Shown piece after piece: positions 25,537 to 34,816 of a stretch of DNA of 64,000 nt. How positions within the stretch are numbered: position 1 is the stretch's first letter; each line of letters opens with the position of its first letter. The DNA is taken from NCBI GenBank assembly GCA_963668185.1, contig OY764162.1, forward strand, positions 2,294,001-2,358,000, in the 5' to 3' direction. The DNA comes from G963668185 sp963668185 (GTDB taxonomy: Bacteria > Chloroflexota > Dehalococcoidia > Lucifugimonadales > G963668185). The position numbers were made by a program, and so were the translations under genes. The notes below the pieces were generated by a model. That model had not been told where the DNA came from, made no database searches, and saw only the letters and a list, made by a program, of their open reading frames with translations.

Positions 25537-28500
25537 CGGCAATGCCGATTTGCATCTCCGCATGGAAGCGGTGTTGACGGATCCTGGGTTCCAGAACGAA
25601 TTGGGTCAGGTACGCTCAAAGGCCACATTGCGGACAATAGGAGATTCCGGGGCCTCGCCCCGCTGGACCTATGTTGTCAATCGCTTTTCCAGGAACTCCG
25701 CAGCTGCTCTTTACGCGCTGGAGTCTTCTGCCCTAGCTGACCCCGAGTTCCTCCTCGGACATGATCAAGAACGTTCCCGTCAGCTTGCTCTTGCATGGGA
25801 AAGCCTGGCCAGACTAGAAGAGGGAGCAACGAGGCCGACCGCGCTAATCAACGCTGCTCTGGCATATGAACTTGCGGGCTATCAGGCTAACGCCGCATAT
25901 CTAGCAAAGGAAATCTGGCCGAACCCTCACATTGATTCTAAGGCAGACGGACAGGCGCTCGTTGCATCCTTCATACAGAGAAGGCTAATTGTCACTGCAC
26001 GGATTGCCGATCGGGTCCTGCGGGACCCGCCAGATTCAGAGTTGACCTTAGATGCCTTGTCACTCCAACTGGGAGAGGTAGTTCTCTCCGATGGATTGTC
26101 CAAGGCGTGCCGCTTCTTTCTGAGTGGAAACGAGTCGGCTTACCGGGAATCTGTCGCACTGCTGCGGGAGGCTACCGCGATATTCGATGGCATTGGCGCG
26201 CCGTTGCAGGCCAACGTTTCATACGGTCTACGATCGGTACTTCCGCTAATGATGAGAAGAAGTACCTGGGTACAGCTTAAGCAACATTCTAATATGTCGG
26301 AAGTGTGGAAGCGCTACTTGACTCTGCTTGCTAGGCCGCTCTCTCGCGGCGTCACGGAACTATGGCCCTCCCAGATACAAGTGCTCGAATCTGGCTTCCT
26401 AGGTTCCGACGACAGTGCCGTTGTACGTCTGCCAACTAGCGGTGGCAAGACTCGTATCGCGGAAATGGCCATAATTGACACGTTCCAACGGTATCCTGGA
26501 GCCAAGTGTGTGTTTGTTGCTCCATATCGTGCCCTAGCATCGGAAGTAGAACGAACCTTGGGTTCAGTGTTGAATGACCTCGGATATCGCGTGTCATCCG
26601 TCGTCGGTTCCTACGAATCGGATGAATTCGAAGAGTTTCTCCTACGAACAGCGGATTTGCTCATAGTGACTCCTGAGAAATTGGATCTGGTTCTTCGTCT
26701 CCGTCCCGAAATTTCTGAGCAATTTAGACTAGTAGTACTGGATGAAGTCCATATGATGGATGATACTCAGCGCGGCATCAAGTTCGAGCTCTTGTTGTCG
26801 CGGATGAAACATCGGATTTCAACGTGCCGCTTTTTGGTCATGTCTGCCGTGATCTCAGATGCGACCCTGCAGGCCTTTGCTGCATGGCTTGCGGATTCCC
26901 CAGAAAGATCCGTAACCTCTGATTGGCGACCAACAATTCAACGACGGGCAAGATTTGAATGGCAAAGAACTGCCGGGGTTATTAGGTTCGATCGCGATCC
27001 TGAAATCCCTGATCTAAACACTTTCGTCCCCGGGATCTTGCAGCGGCGTGAGTATTCCTATACCAATCCTGACACGCAACGCACCAACACTCGGCAGTAC
27101 CCGAAGGCGGAAAAGGGAGATACTGCAGCCGAGCTGGCATACACTTTCTCAGAGCAGGGTCCTGTACTAGTGTTTTGTACCCAGCCCAATTGGGTTGAGA
27201 GTGTATGCAAAGCAATAATCAACAAGTCAATACACTACAGACAGCTTGTAGATGAAACAGTTCACCCGCATTTTCTGCGTGTGGTTCAGACTAGGTCTCT
27301 TGAACTTGCAAGGGAGTGGCTGGGAGAGGAGCATATCATTTCTCAAGCTCTTGCCAATGGCATAGCTCCACACCATGGTCGCATCCCTAACGTCGTTCGA
27401 GAGGCTATCGAGACTGACTGTCGTGCTGGCCGCTACAGGGTCGTCGTCGCAACGAATACCCTCGCCCAGGGAGTCAATTTACCCGTCAGAACTGTAATTG
27501 TACACAGTACTTGGCGTGCAGACGAAGAGGGGCAGCGCTCGCGGATTCCCGTTCGAGACTACTGGAACATAGCTGGGCGAGCCGGGCGGGCCGGGATGGA
27601 AACTGAAGGTCTGATAGTCCACATCACTCTCAATCCCCAGGACATGCGGGACTTCATCCACTATGGCAACGCAGGTAACATAGAGCCCGTCTCCGGTGCA
27701 CTATTCCGACTACTACAGCAGCTAGTTGCCTCTCAGATCTCCTTAGAATCCATTGAGAATGCCGCGGCGACCCTTGATCCGGAGATATTGGCGATTGCAG
27801 TGGAGGAGGGAGTAGAGACTGCCGATTCCGATAAGTGGGCAACAAGCCTGTCAGAAACGTACGTGGCATGGCAAGCTCGAGCTGGTGGCATGGACATTGA
27901 GCCACTAGTCAGATCAGCGCAGCTGGCCGCGCAGAACGTGTTTGATCTGGCACCCAACTCGTCACTACGGCGGTTGTATGCTCAAACTGGTTTGAGTAGT
28001 TACTCCTGTGACGCTTTAAGTCAATTCGTGGATTTGCATGAAGGCGAACTACGAGAATTCATTCTTAATGCGAACTATGACGACATGAAGTCTATCAATC
28101 ACTTGGTGATCGATTCGAGCATTCATTTATCCGAAGCACAGACTACCACCGGGTTTGCAGGGGATGTGGAAGTATTGCTCAATCTCTGGGTGGATGGTAA
28201 CCCCATTGCTGATATTGCCTCTCACATTTTGGACGCGGACGATTCCACTGAACAGTTGTCTCGCTTCGTTGAAGAACTGTTTGGTTACCGTTTGCCTTGG
28301 ATAGTTTCAGCCTTGTTCCGCATCGCCAAGGAATCAGCGGGGATTCAAGATCACCAGGTCTCAGAGTACATTCGGTGTTACCCGTCCATGGTCAAGTACG
28401 GGCTTCCTGACCCGGTTGCTACGTGGGCTATGTCGTCGGGCATTGCCACAAGAGATGTCGCACGCCGACTCGCAGAGGCTTTTGAAGAACGCCATTCAAC

Positions 28501-28969
28501 AGTCTATTCTCATGAAGACTTCGCTACTTGGTTATCCAGCCTATCAGATGATTCGCTGCGTCACGACTTCGGTGTCACTGGTTACGTGCTTGATGATCTC
28601 AGATACAAGCTCGGAAGAACCGTAGCAAACCCTTTTCTGAAGCCGATAAGACCTCTGCATGAAATCCTGCCCATTGAGAGGAACGTAGTAGGAGTCTCGT
28701 ATGAAAACCGGAGGATGGCGGCCCGCCGCGTAAAGGCAGGGGACCAACTTGAGCTTCACAGGGATTATGAGAACCCTGTAGACCCAAACGCAGTCGCGAT
28801 CGTTCACGGATCTGGGCAGATAGGTTTTCTCCCCAGGGACCTTGCTCAACGTCTAGCACCTGAGATGGACGCAGGCAACAGGTTCGTGGCAGAAGCACTA
28901 AGCAAGACGGACGGTGTAGTGCCCGTTGTGACCGCTAGGGTCAACATCGAAGCTGCCATGACGACTTAA
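25526..28969 (+). CDS. hamB: HamB-like superfamily 2 helicase with C-terminal HIRAN domain
   Basis: A 1147-residue Ski2-like helicase. Residues 1-270 are helical. Walker A is RLPTSGGKTRIAE at about 300-312, motif II is LDEVHM at about 404, motif III SAVI, and motif VI NIAGRAGRAG. The C-terminal about 95 residues (NVVGVSYENRR...LHRDYENPVDPNAVAIVHGSGQIGFLPRDLA segments) form a HIRAN domain, which in HLTF/Rad5-type proteins binds DNA 3' ends. In Hachiman the helicase senses damaged or invading DNA and controls HamA. GGAGGTGA precedes ATG 25526, and the start lies inside the HamA gene. The HIRAN fusion is unusual for the pair as known to me. Confidence 0.82.
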   Translation: MTTDGNADLHLRMEAVLTDPGFQNELGQVRSKATLRTIGDSGASPRWTYVVNRFSRNSAAALYALESSALADPEFLLGHDQERSRQLALAWESLARLEEGATRPTALINAALAYELAGYQANAAYLAKEIWPNPHIDSKADGQALVASFIQRRLIVTARIADRVLRDPPDSELTLDALSLQLGEVVLSDGLSKACRFFLSGNESAYRESVALLREATAIFDGIGAPLQANVSYGLRSVLPLMMRRSTWVQLKQHSNMSEVWKRYLTLLARPLSRGVTELWPSQIQVLESGFLGSDDSAVVRLPTSGGKTRIAEMAIIDTFQRYPGAKCVFVAPYRALASEVERTLGSVLNDLGYRVSSVVGSYESDEFEEFLLRTADLLIVTPEKLDLVLRLRPEISEQFRLVVLDEVHMMDDTQRGIKFELLLSRMKHRISTCRFLVMSAVISDATLQAFAAWLADSPERSVTSDWRPTIQRRARFEWQRTAGVIRFDRDPEIPDLNTFVPGILQRREYSYTNPDTQRTNTRQYPKAEKGDTAAELAYTFSEQGPVLVFCTQPNWVESVCKAIINKSIHYRQLVDETVHPHFLRVVQTRSLELAREWLGEEHIISQALANGIAPHHGRIPNVVREAIETDCRAGRYRVVVATNTLAQGVNLPVRTVIVHSTWRADEEGQRSRIPVRDYWNIAGRAGRAGMETEGLIVHITLNPQDMRDFIHYGNAGNIEPVSGALFRLLQQLVASQISLESIENAAATLDPEILAIAVEEGVETADSDKWATSLSETYVAWQARAGGMDIEPLVRSAQLAAQNVFDLAPNSSLRRLYAQTGLSSYSCDALSQFVDLHEGELREFILNANYDDMKSINHLVIDSSIHLSEAQTTTGFAGDVEVLLNLWVDGNPIADIASHILDADDSTEQLSRFVEELFGYRLPWIVSALFRIAKESAGIQDHQVSEYIRCYPSMVKYGLPDPVATWAMSSGIATRDVARRLAEAFEERHSTVYSHEDFATWLSSLSDDSLRHDFGVTGYVLDDLRYKLGRTVANPFLKPIRPLHEILPIERNVVGVSYENRRMAARRVKAGDQLELHRDYENPVDPNAVAIVHGSGQIGFLPRDLAQRLAPEMDAGNRFVAEALSKTDGVVPVVTARVNIEAAMTT

Positions 28970-29260
28970 GGCGCCCGGTCATAACCCACGTTAGCCCACT
29001 GGGTGAAACGTAGTTTATTGCCCAAACAAGTGTACGGAATCCGTCTACATGGAGATCGAAATGTCACTCCGCCAACTCCCGGCAGCTTTCGCGCTTTGCC
29101 TAAAGCAACCGCACGCAGGCGAGCTCGCCCCCGATGACCCTCGCAGATTCTTCCACGTCCGCAGGAAGCCGGAGAGAATGAATGAACCGCTTTCTCATGC
29201 GCAGGAACCAAGGATCGAGGGTTGGTATGAATGTTGGGGAACTCCAAGGAGATATAACTG
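28970..29260. other. Spacer after hamB
   Basis: About 290 bases. A 70-codon plus-strand frame (29049-29261) abuts the next gene but has no ribosome site or protein-like composition. Nothing else is recognised. Confidence 0.3.
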
Positions 29261-29671
29261 ATGCCTACTTGGCATAGTATCGGGATTTGGGTGGCAGGCG
29301 CAGCTCAAAGCGTTGCGTCTGTTTTGATAGTCGCTGCCATACTAGTGCCGGTCAATGACAGTGGAACGGCAGAGGATGTTACTGGTGGCGCTAAGTTTAT
29401 GGCTCCAATTTTGGCTCTTGCCTCAGCCATCCTCTTCATCAGCACCAACTATTCGGCTCTCAGGCACAAGAGGGAGTGGATACCCAGGTTGTTCATGAGC
29501 ATAGGCTTGCTTTTCAGTGCCTACTTCTGGCTGGCAGACGTAAGCAACACACATCCTTATTCCAGACTGCTGATAATCGACTTGGGCTTGACGCTGTTGA
29601 TTATTGGCGGCGCTGCCTTCCTCCTATTCCTGCTTTTGATGCCGGTTTGGCTGAGCAATAAGTCAGAGTGA
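29261..29671 (+). CDS. Small four-helix membrane protein downstream of Hachiman genes
   Basis: A 136-residue protein with four predicted transmembrane helices: about residues 8-30, 46-62, 76-92 and 103-131. Short charged loops (SALRHKREWIPR) separate them. AAGGAGATATAACTG before the ATG is a strong ribosome site. No family is recognised. It follows hamB on the same strand after 291 bases, with a 31-base gap to the next small gene. It may be an accessory membrane effector or unrelated cargo. Confidence 0.6.
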   Translation: MPTWHSIGIWVAGAAQSVASVLIVAAILVPVNDSGTAEDVTGGAKFMAPILALASAILFISTNYSALRHKREWIPRLFMSIGLLFSAYFWLADVSNTHPYSRLLIIDLGLTLLIIGGAAFLLFLLLMPVWLSNKSE

Positions 29672-29702
29672 GCAGTCATTTTAGTCCTCCTAGGAGGATC
29701 TG

Positions 29703-29981
29703 ATGGTCAAGGAAGTGATAGGCACAATAGAAAAGCCAGATTTGGCCTTACTGTTTTTCACAACTGCTGCACATGACCAAAGCATATGGCAAGAGTTGAT
29801 GGTGCCATCGAAAGAGACCACGTTGCCCAGTCATGCAATTGAAATACAAGATGCAGAGGGCCGACCTATCAAATTCCCACTTCGCATTATTGCAGACACT
29901 AAGTATGACGAACAGAGTCGGCAAGGCCCAAGGATGCAGTGGATGAAGATAAAGGACCTGCTACAAGGTGAGAGCAACTAG
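29703..29981 (+). CDS. Hypothetical protein, 92 residues
   Basis: A soluble small protein (MVKEVIGTIEKPDLALLFFTTAAHDQ...) with no recognised domain. TCCTAGGAGGATCTG precedes the ATG, a strong ribosome site. It is probably co-transcribed with the membrane protein gene 31 bases upstream. Its beta-rich N-terminal stretch and charged C-terminus give no functional clue. Confidence 0.5.
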   Translation: MVKEVIGTIEKPDLALLFFTTAAHDQSIWQELMVPSKETTLPSHAIEIQDAEGRPIKFPLRIIADTKYDEQSRQGPRMQWMKIKDLLQGESN

Positions 29982-30176
29982 ATTCTGAAGCCAGTACAGT
30001 ACCCACTCACTCTGACTCGGCCCCGTTGATCGCGGTAACATGGTCGTAGAAAGTTGGCTTGGCGATGCTGCAAACACCCCGGGCCGTGGCACCACCTGAT
30101 CGAGGCCTCGCGCATCGACTGCCTCAGCTGCTCGTACACCTCCGGGGGCAAGGACAACTGAGGCGAACACCTGCAA

Positions 30177-30479
30177 CTATGAATCCTGAGTTCGCAGATT
30201 CATAAGGGCCTGTTTCCCCTTCGCCGTCAATCCCGGCGTGGACTTGCCGTTGATGTCGAATCTGCTAGCCAGTGCGTGATTCTGACAATAGGACCATTCA
30301 TCTTCGGTGATGTCTCCCCATTTGTTGCTCTCAATTTGGCTGAGCACCTCAGCCATTCGCTCCAGTTCCATTGGTACTGACCTCCAGATAGATGTTCGCC
30401 GAGAGTTGACCTCGCGCATCGCCGTAAGGCTGTCCCTCCAACTAACCGTTTCCCGCCTGATCGCCGCATCCTGGCACAT
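30177..30479 (-). CDS. Small protein encoded after AbiEii
   Basis: A 100-residue charged helical protein (MCQDAAIRRETVSWRDSLTAMREVNSRR...). The ATG at 30479 is two bases after the abiEii stop, so it is read as the third gene of the toxin-antitoxin operon. The upstream extension of the frame lies inside abiEii and is not used. No family is recognised. It is Trp- and Arg-containing and may be an accessory to the AbiE pair. Confidence 0.5.
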   Translation of the reverse strand: MCQDAAIRRETVSWRDSLTAMREVNSRRTSIWRSVPMELERMAEVLSQIESNKWGDITEDEWSYCQNHALASRFDINGKSTPGLTAKGKQALMNLRTQDS

Positions 30480-30481
30480 CG

Positions 30482-31450
30482 TCAGGAAGTTGCCTTGTAG
30501 TTCCGAACGTTTTGGGCCTTCCATTCGAGGAGGGGCTGAGCTTGGATACGTCGCTGGAGCACCTCGTCGGAGGTCAGGAGAGTCGCATCGACGACACCTT
30601 CGTCGAGCAACAGGTCCAAGAAGGCCCGTTCCGCGTCGCTGAAGGGCAGTAGCGCGACCAGTGCCTTGCGGCATTCGTCGACCAGGCTGTTGCCGTAGTT
30701 AACCGCATTTGGAACCTGGACGGCGCCAATGCGCAGTGCAGGCACGAGTTGGCCGGACAGCTCCGCTGGATCGTATGCCACATCATCCACCGAGACAGTG
30801 CGCCAGTCTCTCCTGGCCATTGCTCCGTAGACTACGAAGGCCGTTCTGAGCCTCTGAGGATCGAGGCCGCCCATTGACAGGACCAAGCGGCTGTCGAATA
30901 GATCCCTGGCCCTGCGCCGGGCCAGCAGTGCCGCGACCTTGCCTGCTGCGAGCTCGTGGATGTCCACCACAGGGATGCCGGTTGCCCGCCATCCACCCAG
31001 CGAATGAGAGTCCGTGGTCGTAATAGGCCACAGTGGAACGCGGTACATGTAGTTGACGTCCACGTCGATTCTGCCGCTCTGACCGGCAGCAGTGGGATAG
31101 TGGAGAGACCATTTGCCTCCCGCATGTTCTTGAGGAATCCGCCTGATGCCAAGGTCCTGCCGGCTGAAGACCGCTTGCATTGCCTCCTCTATCCTGGGAC
31201 GCTCGTCCAGCATGGCCTCTCTGTCCACTGCACTCACATAGTTCAGGTCGATATCGACGGATAGTCTTGGCACGTCGAACACGAACAGATTCAGCGCCGT
31301 CCCGCCTTTGAGAGCGAGCTTTCCTCTCAGGAAGGGATGACTTTGGATGGTTTCGAGCAGATCGAGTAGCTGGATAGCTTTCTCCAGGACATCCGGGCGG
31401 AATCCGGTCGCCTCCGCCTCGGCTGCAAGCGTTTCGGGCGATAGCCTCAT
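30482..31450 (-). CDS. abiEii: AbiEii-family nucleotidyltransferase toxin
   Basis: A 322-residue type IV toxin. LKGGTALNLF (48-56) and RLSVDIDLNYV, with D66 and D68, are the nucleotidyltransferase G-[GS] and D-x-D signatures of the AbiEii/MenA group. RRARDLFDSRLVLSMGG and the C-terminal helices are typical. Such toxins transfer nucleotides, for example to tRNA acceptor ends, and cause growth arrest during phage infection. The ATG overlaps the antitoxin stop (ATGA), the standard AbiEi-AbiEii coupling. Confidence 0.87.
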   Translation of the reverse strand: MRLSPETLAAEAEATGFRPDVLEKAIQLLDLLETIQSHPFLRGKLALKGGTALNLFVFDVPRLSVDIDLNYVSAVDREAMLDERPRIEEAMQAVFSRQDLGIRRIPQEHAGGKWSLHYPTAAGQSGRIDVDVNYMYRVPLWPITTTDSHSLGGWRATGIPVVDIHELAAGKVAALLARRRARDLFDSRLVLSMGGLDPQRLRTAFVVYGAMARRDWRTVSVDDVAYDPAELSGQLVPALRIGAVQVPNAVNYGNSLVDECRKALVALLPFSDAERAFLDLLLDEGVVDATLLTSDEVLQRRIQAQPLLEWKAQNVRNYKATS

Positions 31451-32262
31451 GTCACCTCCGCCCAGAACCTCTCGACCAGTTCGGTAGGGACTACCAGGTT
31501 CCATTCGGGGACAAGGCTTCCGTTCCCGTCTGTCTTCCGGTCGACGTAGTGGGGCTGCCTAGGACGTTTGCTTCGGAGTGCCGCCAGATGACTCTCCTCA
31601 ACCATCAGTGACTCGCGGTGCTGGTCCAGATAGAAGCCCACCTTGGATGCGGTAGTCCCATTGCCGAGCAGGAGGACGTATTCCACGACCTTGTCGAGGT
31701 CGAAGAACTCCACCGACTCCAGAGAGCGCCATACTTCCTCCCAGCCTCCTGAACGGCTGTGGCGGTCGAGAACATCCACCAGAGTGCGTTCAAGGCTTGT
31801 GACCCTCAAGGACATGCCGGCACGTTCCATGGTCGACACCCCGAAGCGCTCTTTCCCCACTCGTACAAGGGCCTCCGGAAACTTGACTCCGCGATACACG
31901 TGGAAGCGAAACGTCAGTGGCTCCACCGGGCGCGACGCCAGGTAGGTGAGACGCTGCCACACCGAATAGGCCCGTCCGTGCAGCTCCAACGCCGTGTGGT
32001 GCGACAGGACCGAGTCCGGCGTAAGCCGGGACGCTATCAGATACGGGTCTACCGGATACGTGCTGCCGTCCGCCTCTGGTGGGATGACTGCGAACAGTCC
32101 GCGCCGGACGCGGACGAGCCGCCCCGTTCTGGTGTGGTAGGCGACGAGCGATTCTTGAGTTCTTGCTCCGACGTGGCCACTTGCGGAGAGGTGCTCAGCC
32201 AACTCCTCTCCGGTGAACACCGGGTGTCGACGGAAGAACGTGTCGTGTCTGTTAATAGGCAT
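31447..32262 (-). CDS. abiEi: AbiEi-family antitoxin, transcriptional regulator
   Basis: A 271-residue antitoxin. The N-terminal winged-helix section (FTGEELAEHLSASGHVGARTQESLVAYHTRTGRLVRVRRGLFAV in pieces over residues 15-60) matches the AbiEi promoter-binding domain. It ends in a C-terminal antitoxin domain. It represses the operon and neutralises AbiEii. Met at 32262 (MPINRHDT) is preferred over the upstream frame start at 32322, whose leader is not protein-like. A TTGACA (32322-32317, minus) lies upstream as a possible -35 element. Confidence 0.84.
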   Translation of the reverse strand: MPINRHDTFFRRHPVFTGEELAEHLSASGHVGARTQESLVAYHTRTGRLVRVRRGLFAVIPPEADGSTYPVDPYLIASRLTPDSVLSHHTALELHGRAYSVWQRLTYLASRPVEPLTFRFHVYRGVKFPEALVRVGKERFGVSTMERAGMSLRVTSLERTLVDVLDRHSRSGGWEEVWRSLESVEFFDLDKVVEYVLLLGNGTTASKVGFYLDQHRESLMVEESHLAALRSKRPRQPHYVDRKTDGNGSLVPEWNLVVPTELVERFWAEVT

Positions 32263-32403
32263 CGTTTGCTCTTCTGTCGGATTGCACAGGTATAAGCTAT
32301 GTGTATCGCGTATGGGTGTCAACCAGTGTTGGCTGAGGACTTGTATTTCTGACGATTAACACATATACATATTACGGGTTATCTGTGCGATACTCAAGTA
32401 CGC

Positions 32404-33341
32404 GCAATGTTTCCGTAGAAATCCGACAGTCCATGTATACGCTCATGGACATGTTGAACGTCACGATTATCACCATGGCATGGGAGCTCTACCAAGAGGG
32501 AGTCCCTAAAACACGCATCGCCCAGCGCCTGGGGAAACACCGCGAGACGATCCATCGGTGGATAGGCGGGATTGAACGCGAAGGGCTGCTCCCCTTCCTC
32601 GACCGCTACCAGCAGGCGAAGAAGGGTCCACGACCGAAGCGGCAGGTAGACCCAGCTGTGAAACGCTGGGTGTGGGCCATCAGAGAGCGCGAGGCAGGGT
32701 GCTGTGGACAGAAGATCGCCTACTTCCTGGAGCGCGAGCACGGAGTGCGTCTGTCGGTGCCGAAGATCTACGAGATTCTCCGTGAGAAGTACGTCATCCG
32801 ACCCAAGTGGAAGAAGAATCGGCGGCGGGGACCCGTCCCGGTCGCCAGTGGCCCACGCCAGGTAGTCCAGATGGACACCGTCATGTTCGGCAGCCTGTTC
32901 GCCTTCACGGCCATAGACATCTACACCAGGGAGGCGGACATCCTGGTGGCGCCGGCGCTCACGGCCGCCTACAGGCGCGTCTTCCTGGAACAGGCCATGA
33001 CACGGCGCTTCGACGGCTGGGTAGAGTTGATCCAGACCGACGGCGGCAGTGAGTTCAAAGAGTCGTTCGCTCGCAACGTGCTGACCTATTGCCAGCGGCA
33101 TCGTGTGGCCCGACCTTACAAGAAGAACGAACAGGCCTACATCGAGAGCTTCAACCGGACAGTTCGCAAGGAATGCCTCGGCTGATTACACTACCGGCTT
33201 GAAGACCTGCCTGAGTGCCAGAGGAACGTGGACGCATTCCTTCAGCGCTACCATTACCATCGGCCACACCTCAGCCTCGGCTTACATCCTCCGCTCAAGA
33301 AGGGAGATTCGGCACTGTCGGATTTCTACGCATAATATTGC
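32404..33341. mobile_element. Insertion sequence with 17-bp perfect inner inverted repeats
   Basis: CGTAGAAATCCGACAGT at 32414-32430 is repeated inverted at 33314-33330. Outer GCAAT bases match at 32404 and 33341. The element contains one rve-type transposase gene with an in-frame stop. It lies between abiEi and the membrane protein gene at 33404. No clear target duplication is seen. Confidence 0.75.
32433..33335 (+). pseudogene. rve-domain (IS481-like) transposase with in-frame TGA
   Basis: ATG 32433 lies three bases after the inverted repeat. A HTH region (EGVPKTRIAQRLGKHRETIHRWIGG) is followed by the catalytic core with Asp in VVQMDTVMFG, Asp in IQTDGGSEF and Glu in QAYIESFNRTVRKE. A TGA at 33183-33185 interrupts the frame, which then continues in phase (LHYRLEDLPECQRNVDAFLQ, then YHYHRPHLSLGLHPP) to TAA at 33335. 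The normal residue was probably Trp (TGG). The truncated product lacks the last 50 residues, so the element is likely inactive. Confidence 0.78.
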
Positions 33342-33403
33342 GGTACGGTAGCCAACCGGGACTACCTTTCTTGTGGGACAGTCTAGCGGGAGAGACGAGG
33401 GCG

Positions 33404-34534
33404 ATGTGGTCCACTCAACCTAAAGATGTACTCAGGAGGCTTCGCAAGCTTTGCGGTGAAGCCGTGGAGTCATTCCCAACACTGAGTGAATTGCGGATGC
33501 GCCTCCTACGGGAAGCAGCATCGAGCATACACTTTCCTTCCTGGACGGAAGTCCGTCAGCGAGCCGGGGTCCATTTCTGGATCAGCGTTGCCGGCTTGGC
33601 GATGTTCACCGCATTGATGTGGTTCCCTGGAGTGCTTGAAGGCACTTCCAATCGGGTACTGCTGGTGCTGCTGTACGCCGCCATCCCACTGTCAGCGCTA
33701 CTAGAGAAAAAGGATGCCCCTGTCGAGCGTCGTCGATTCCTCTGGTGGAACCTCGGATTTGGACTGCTCAATCTAGGACTGCTGCTGATGGCCATGAGCA
33801 ACAGATGGGACTGGCCTCACGTGGGAGTGTATGTCCTCTTCTTGATGATTTCAGCCCCGTTCTTGCTGGCCTTCGCCGTAATGATCCGGGGAACACCCCT
33901 AACGGGAGTGGCCCTGATACCTTCGACCATTGTTGCGGCATTGTACCTAGCCATTCCAGAGGATTCGTCCAGCGTACGTCTGGAGGATTTGCCGATTCAA
34001 CTACCGGTCGTACTGCTTGGCAGTGTGATCTGGACCTATGTAGCCCGGCTGTTGCTGAATCAGGCTCGGAATCGGCGGCAGGCTCCCATCTGGGGACCCG
34101 CCTCCGAAGGTTTCTCGATGCTCTTTCTGTTTCTACCTCTAATCTTTCTCGGGATAATGATGCCGAGGGCCCTGGCGGATGATCAGATATGGCTGGCCGC
34201 ATCCGTAACTATCATTGGGGTCCTGTTTGGAAGCATAGTGTCGACACCCCTGAGACAGTTCCTGCTTGACTTGGGGGAGCTTCAGCCCATTCATAGGTGG
34301 GAAGGCAATAGAGATGGAGGTCAAATGAGATACACCGTTTACAAGAACAGAGCCAATAGATATGCAGCTGTGCACAGGGAATCGTGCTCCCGCCTCAAGG
34401 TACATGGCGGTGTAAGCAGAAGGAATCCGCCGACAGGTGAATACAGCGAAGGAATCGAAACGGCGGAGGCAGCCCGGCGCCTTGCTGCCGACACAGGCTG
34501 GGAGGTTCGAATCTGCAGCTACTGCGGCCCCTAG
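33404..34534 (+). CDS. Multi-pass membrane protein with cysteine-containing C-terminal domain
   Basis: A 376-residue protein. About 60 charged N-terminal residues are followed by eight or so hydrophobic helices, roughly between residues 55 and 300. The soluble C-terminal domain of about 75 residues starts MRYTVYKNRANRYAAVHRESC and ends WEVRICSYCGP. The latter has His/Cys spacing suggestive of a small metal-binding fold. ATG 33404 is the first Met after the IS end and has GAGGGCG upstream. The longer frame runs through the IS and is rejected. No family is recognised. It precedes the 34817-38646 operon by 282 bases and may belong to the same system. Confidence 0.6.
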   Translation: MWSTQPKDVLRRLRKLCGEAVESFPTLSELRMRLLREAASSIHFPSWTEVRQRAGVHFWISVAGLAMFTALMWFPGVLEGTSNRVLLVLLYAAIPLSALLEKKDAPVERRRFLWWNLGFGLLNLGLLLMAMSNRWDWPHVGVYVLFLMISAPFLLAFAVMIRGTPLTGVALIPSTIVAALYLAIPEDSSSVRLEDLPIQLPVVLLGSVIWTYVARLLLNQARNRRQAPIWGPASEGFSMLFLFLPLIFLGIMMPRALADDQIWLAASVTIIGVLFGSIVSTPLRQFLLDLGELQPIHRWEGNRDGGQMRYTVYKNRANRYAAVHRESCSRLKVHGGVSRRNPPTGEYSEGIETAEAARRLAADTGWEVRICSYCGP

Positions 34535-34816
34535 CTGACGGTGCCGTCCCGGTCCGTACCCGCGCCATTGACTCCAAAGGTGCTCTTGTCGCCCGTCGGG
34601 TAGTGTCAAGGAGCGAATCATGAATGAATTCCAATCCGCGGGAAGCATCAAGTGATTAAGGAGATGGTCTAGTCCCCAGTGGGAGATTGTCGATGCGTAG
34701 CCGGGTGGCGAATTCGCCAATCGTACTCTGTCACAGATCGAGAAGGACTATCCTTGGCTGATACCTCAATCGACAGCTTGTAGGAATGTCTAAATCGCAT
34801 AAGGGTAGGATTTGTC
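34535..34816. other. Intergenic spacer before HTH/PLD-like operon
   Basis: 282 bases with no gene, clear palindrome or consensus promoter recognised. It is moderately AT-rich just before the next start. Confidence 0.3.

Noticed and set aside
29049..29261. 70-codon plus-strand frame ending on the membrane protein start
   Set aside because: The TGATG overlap is suggestive, but there is no Shine-Dalgarno and the composition is not protein-like.
30001..30176. Short frames in the spacer between two convergent gene groups
   Set aside because: No start signal or recognisable motif. Probably the remnant of a lost gene at most.
20162..33185. Idea that TGA is read as an amino acid in this organism
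   Set aside because: Two genes carry in-frame TGA, but TGA is the true stop of many genes here, including ones overlapping the next ATG (abiEi, recombinase RHH, connector), and Trp is encoded by TGG throughout.
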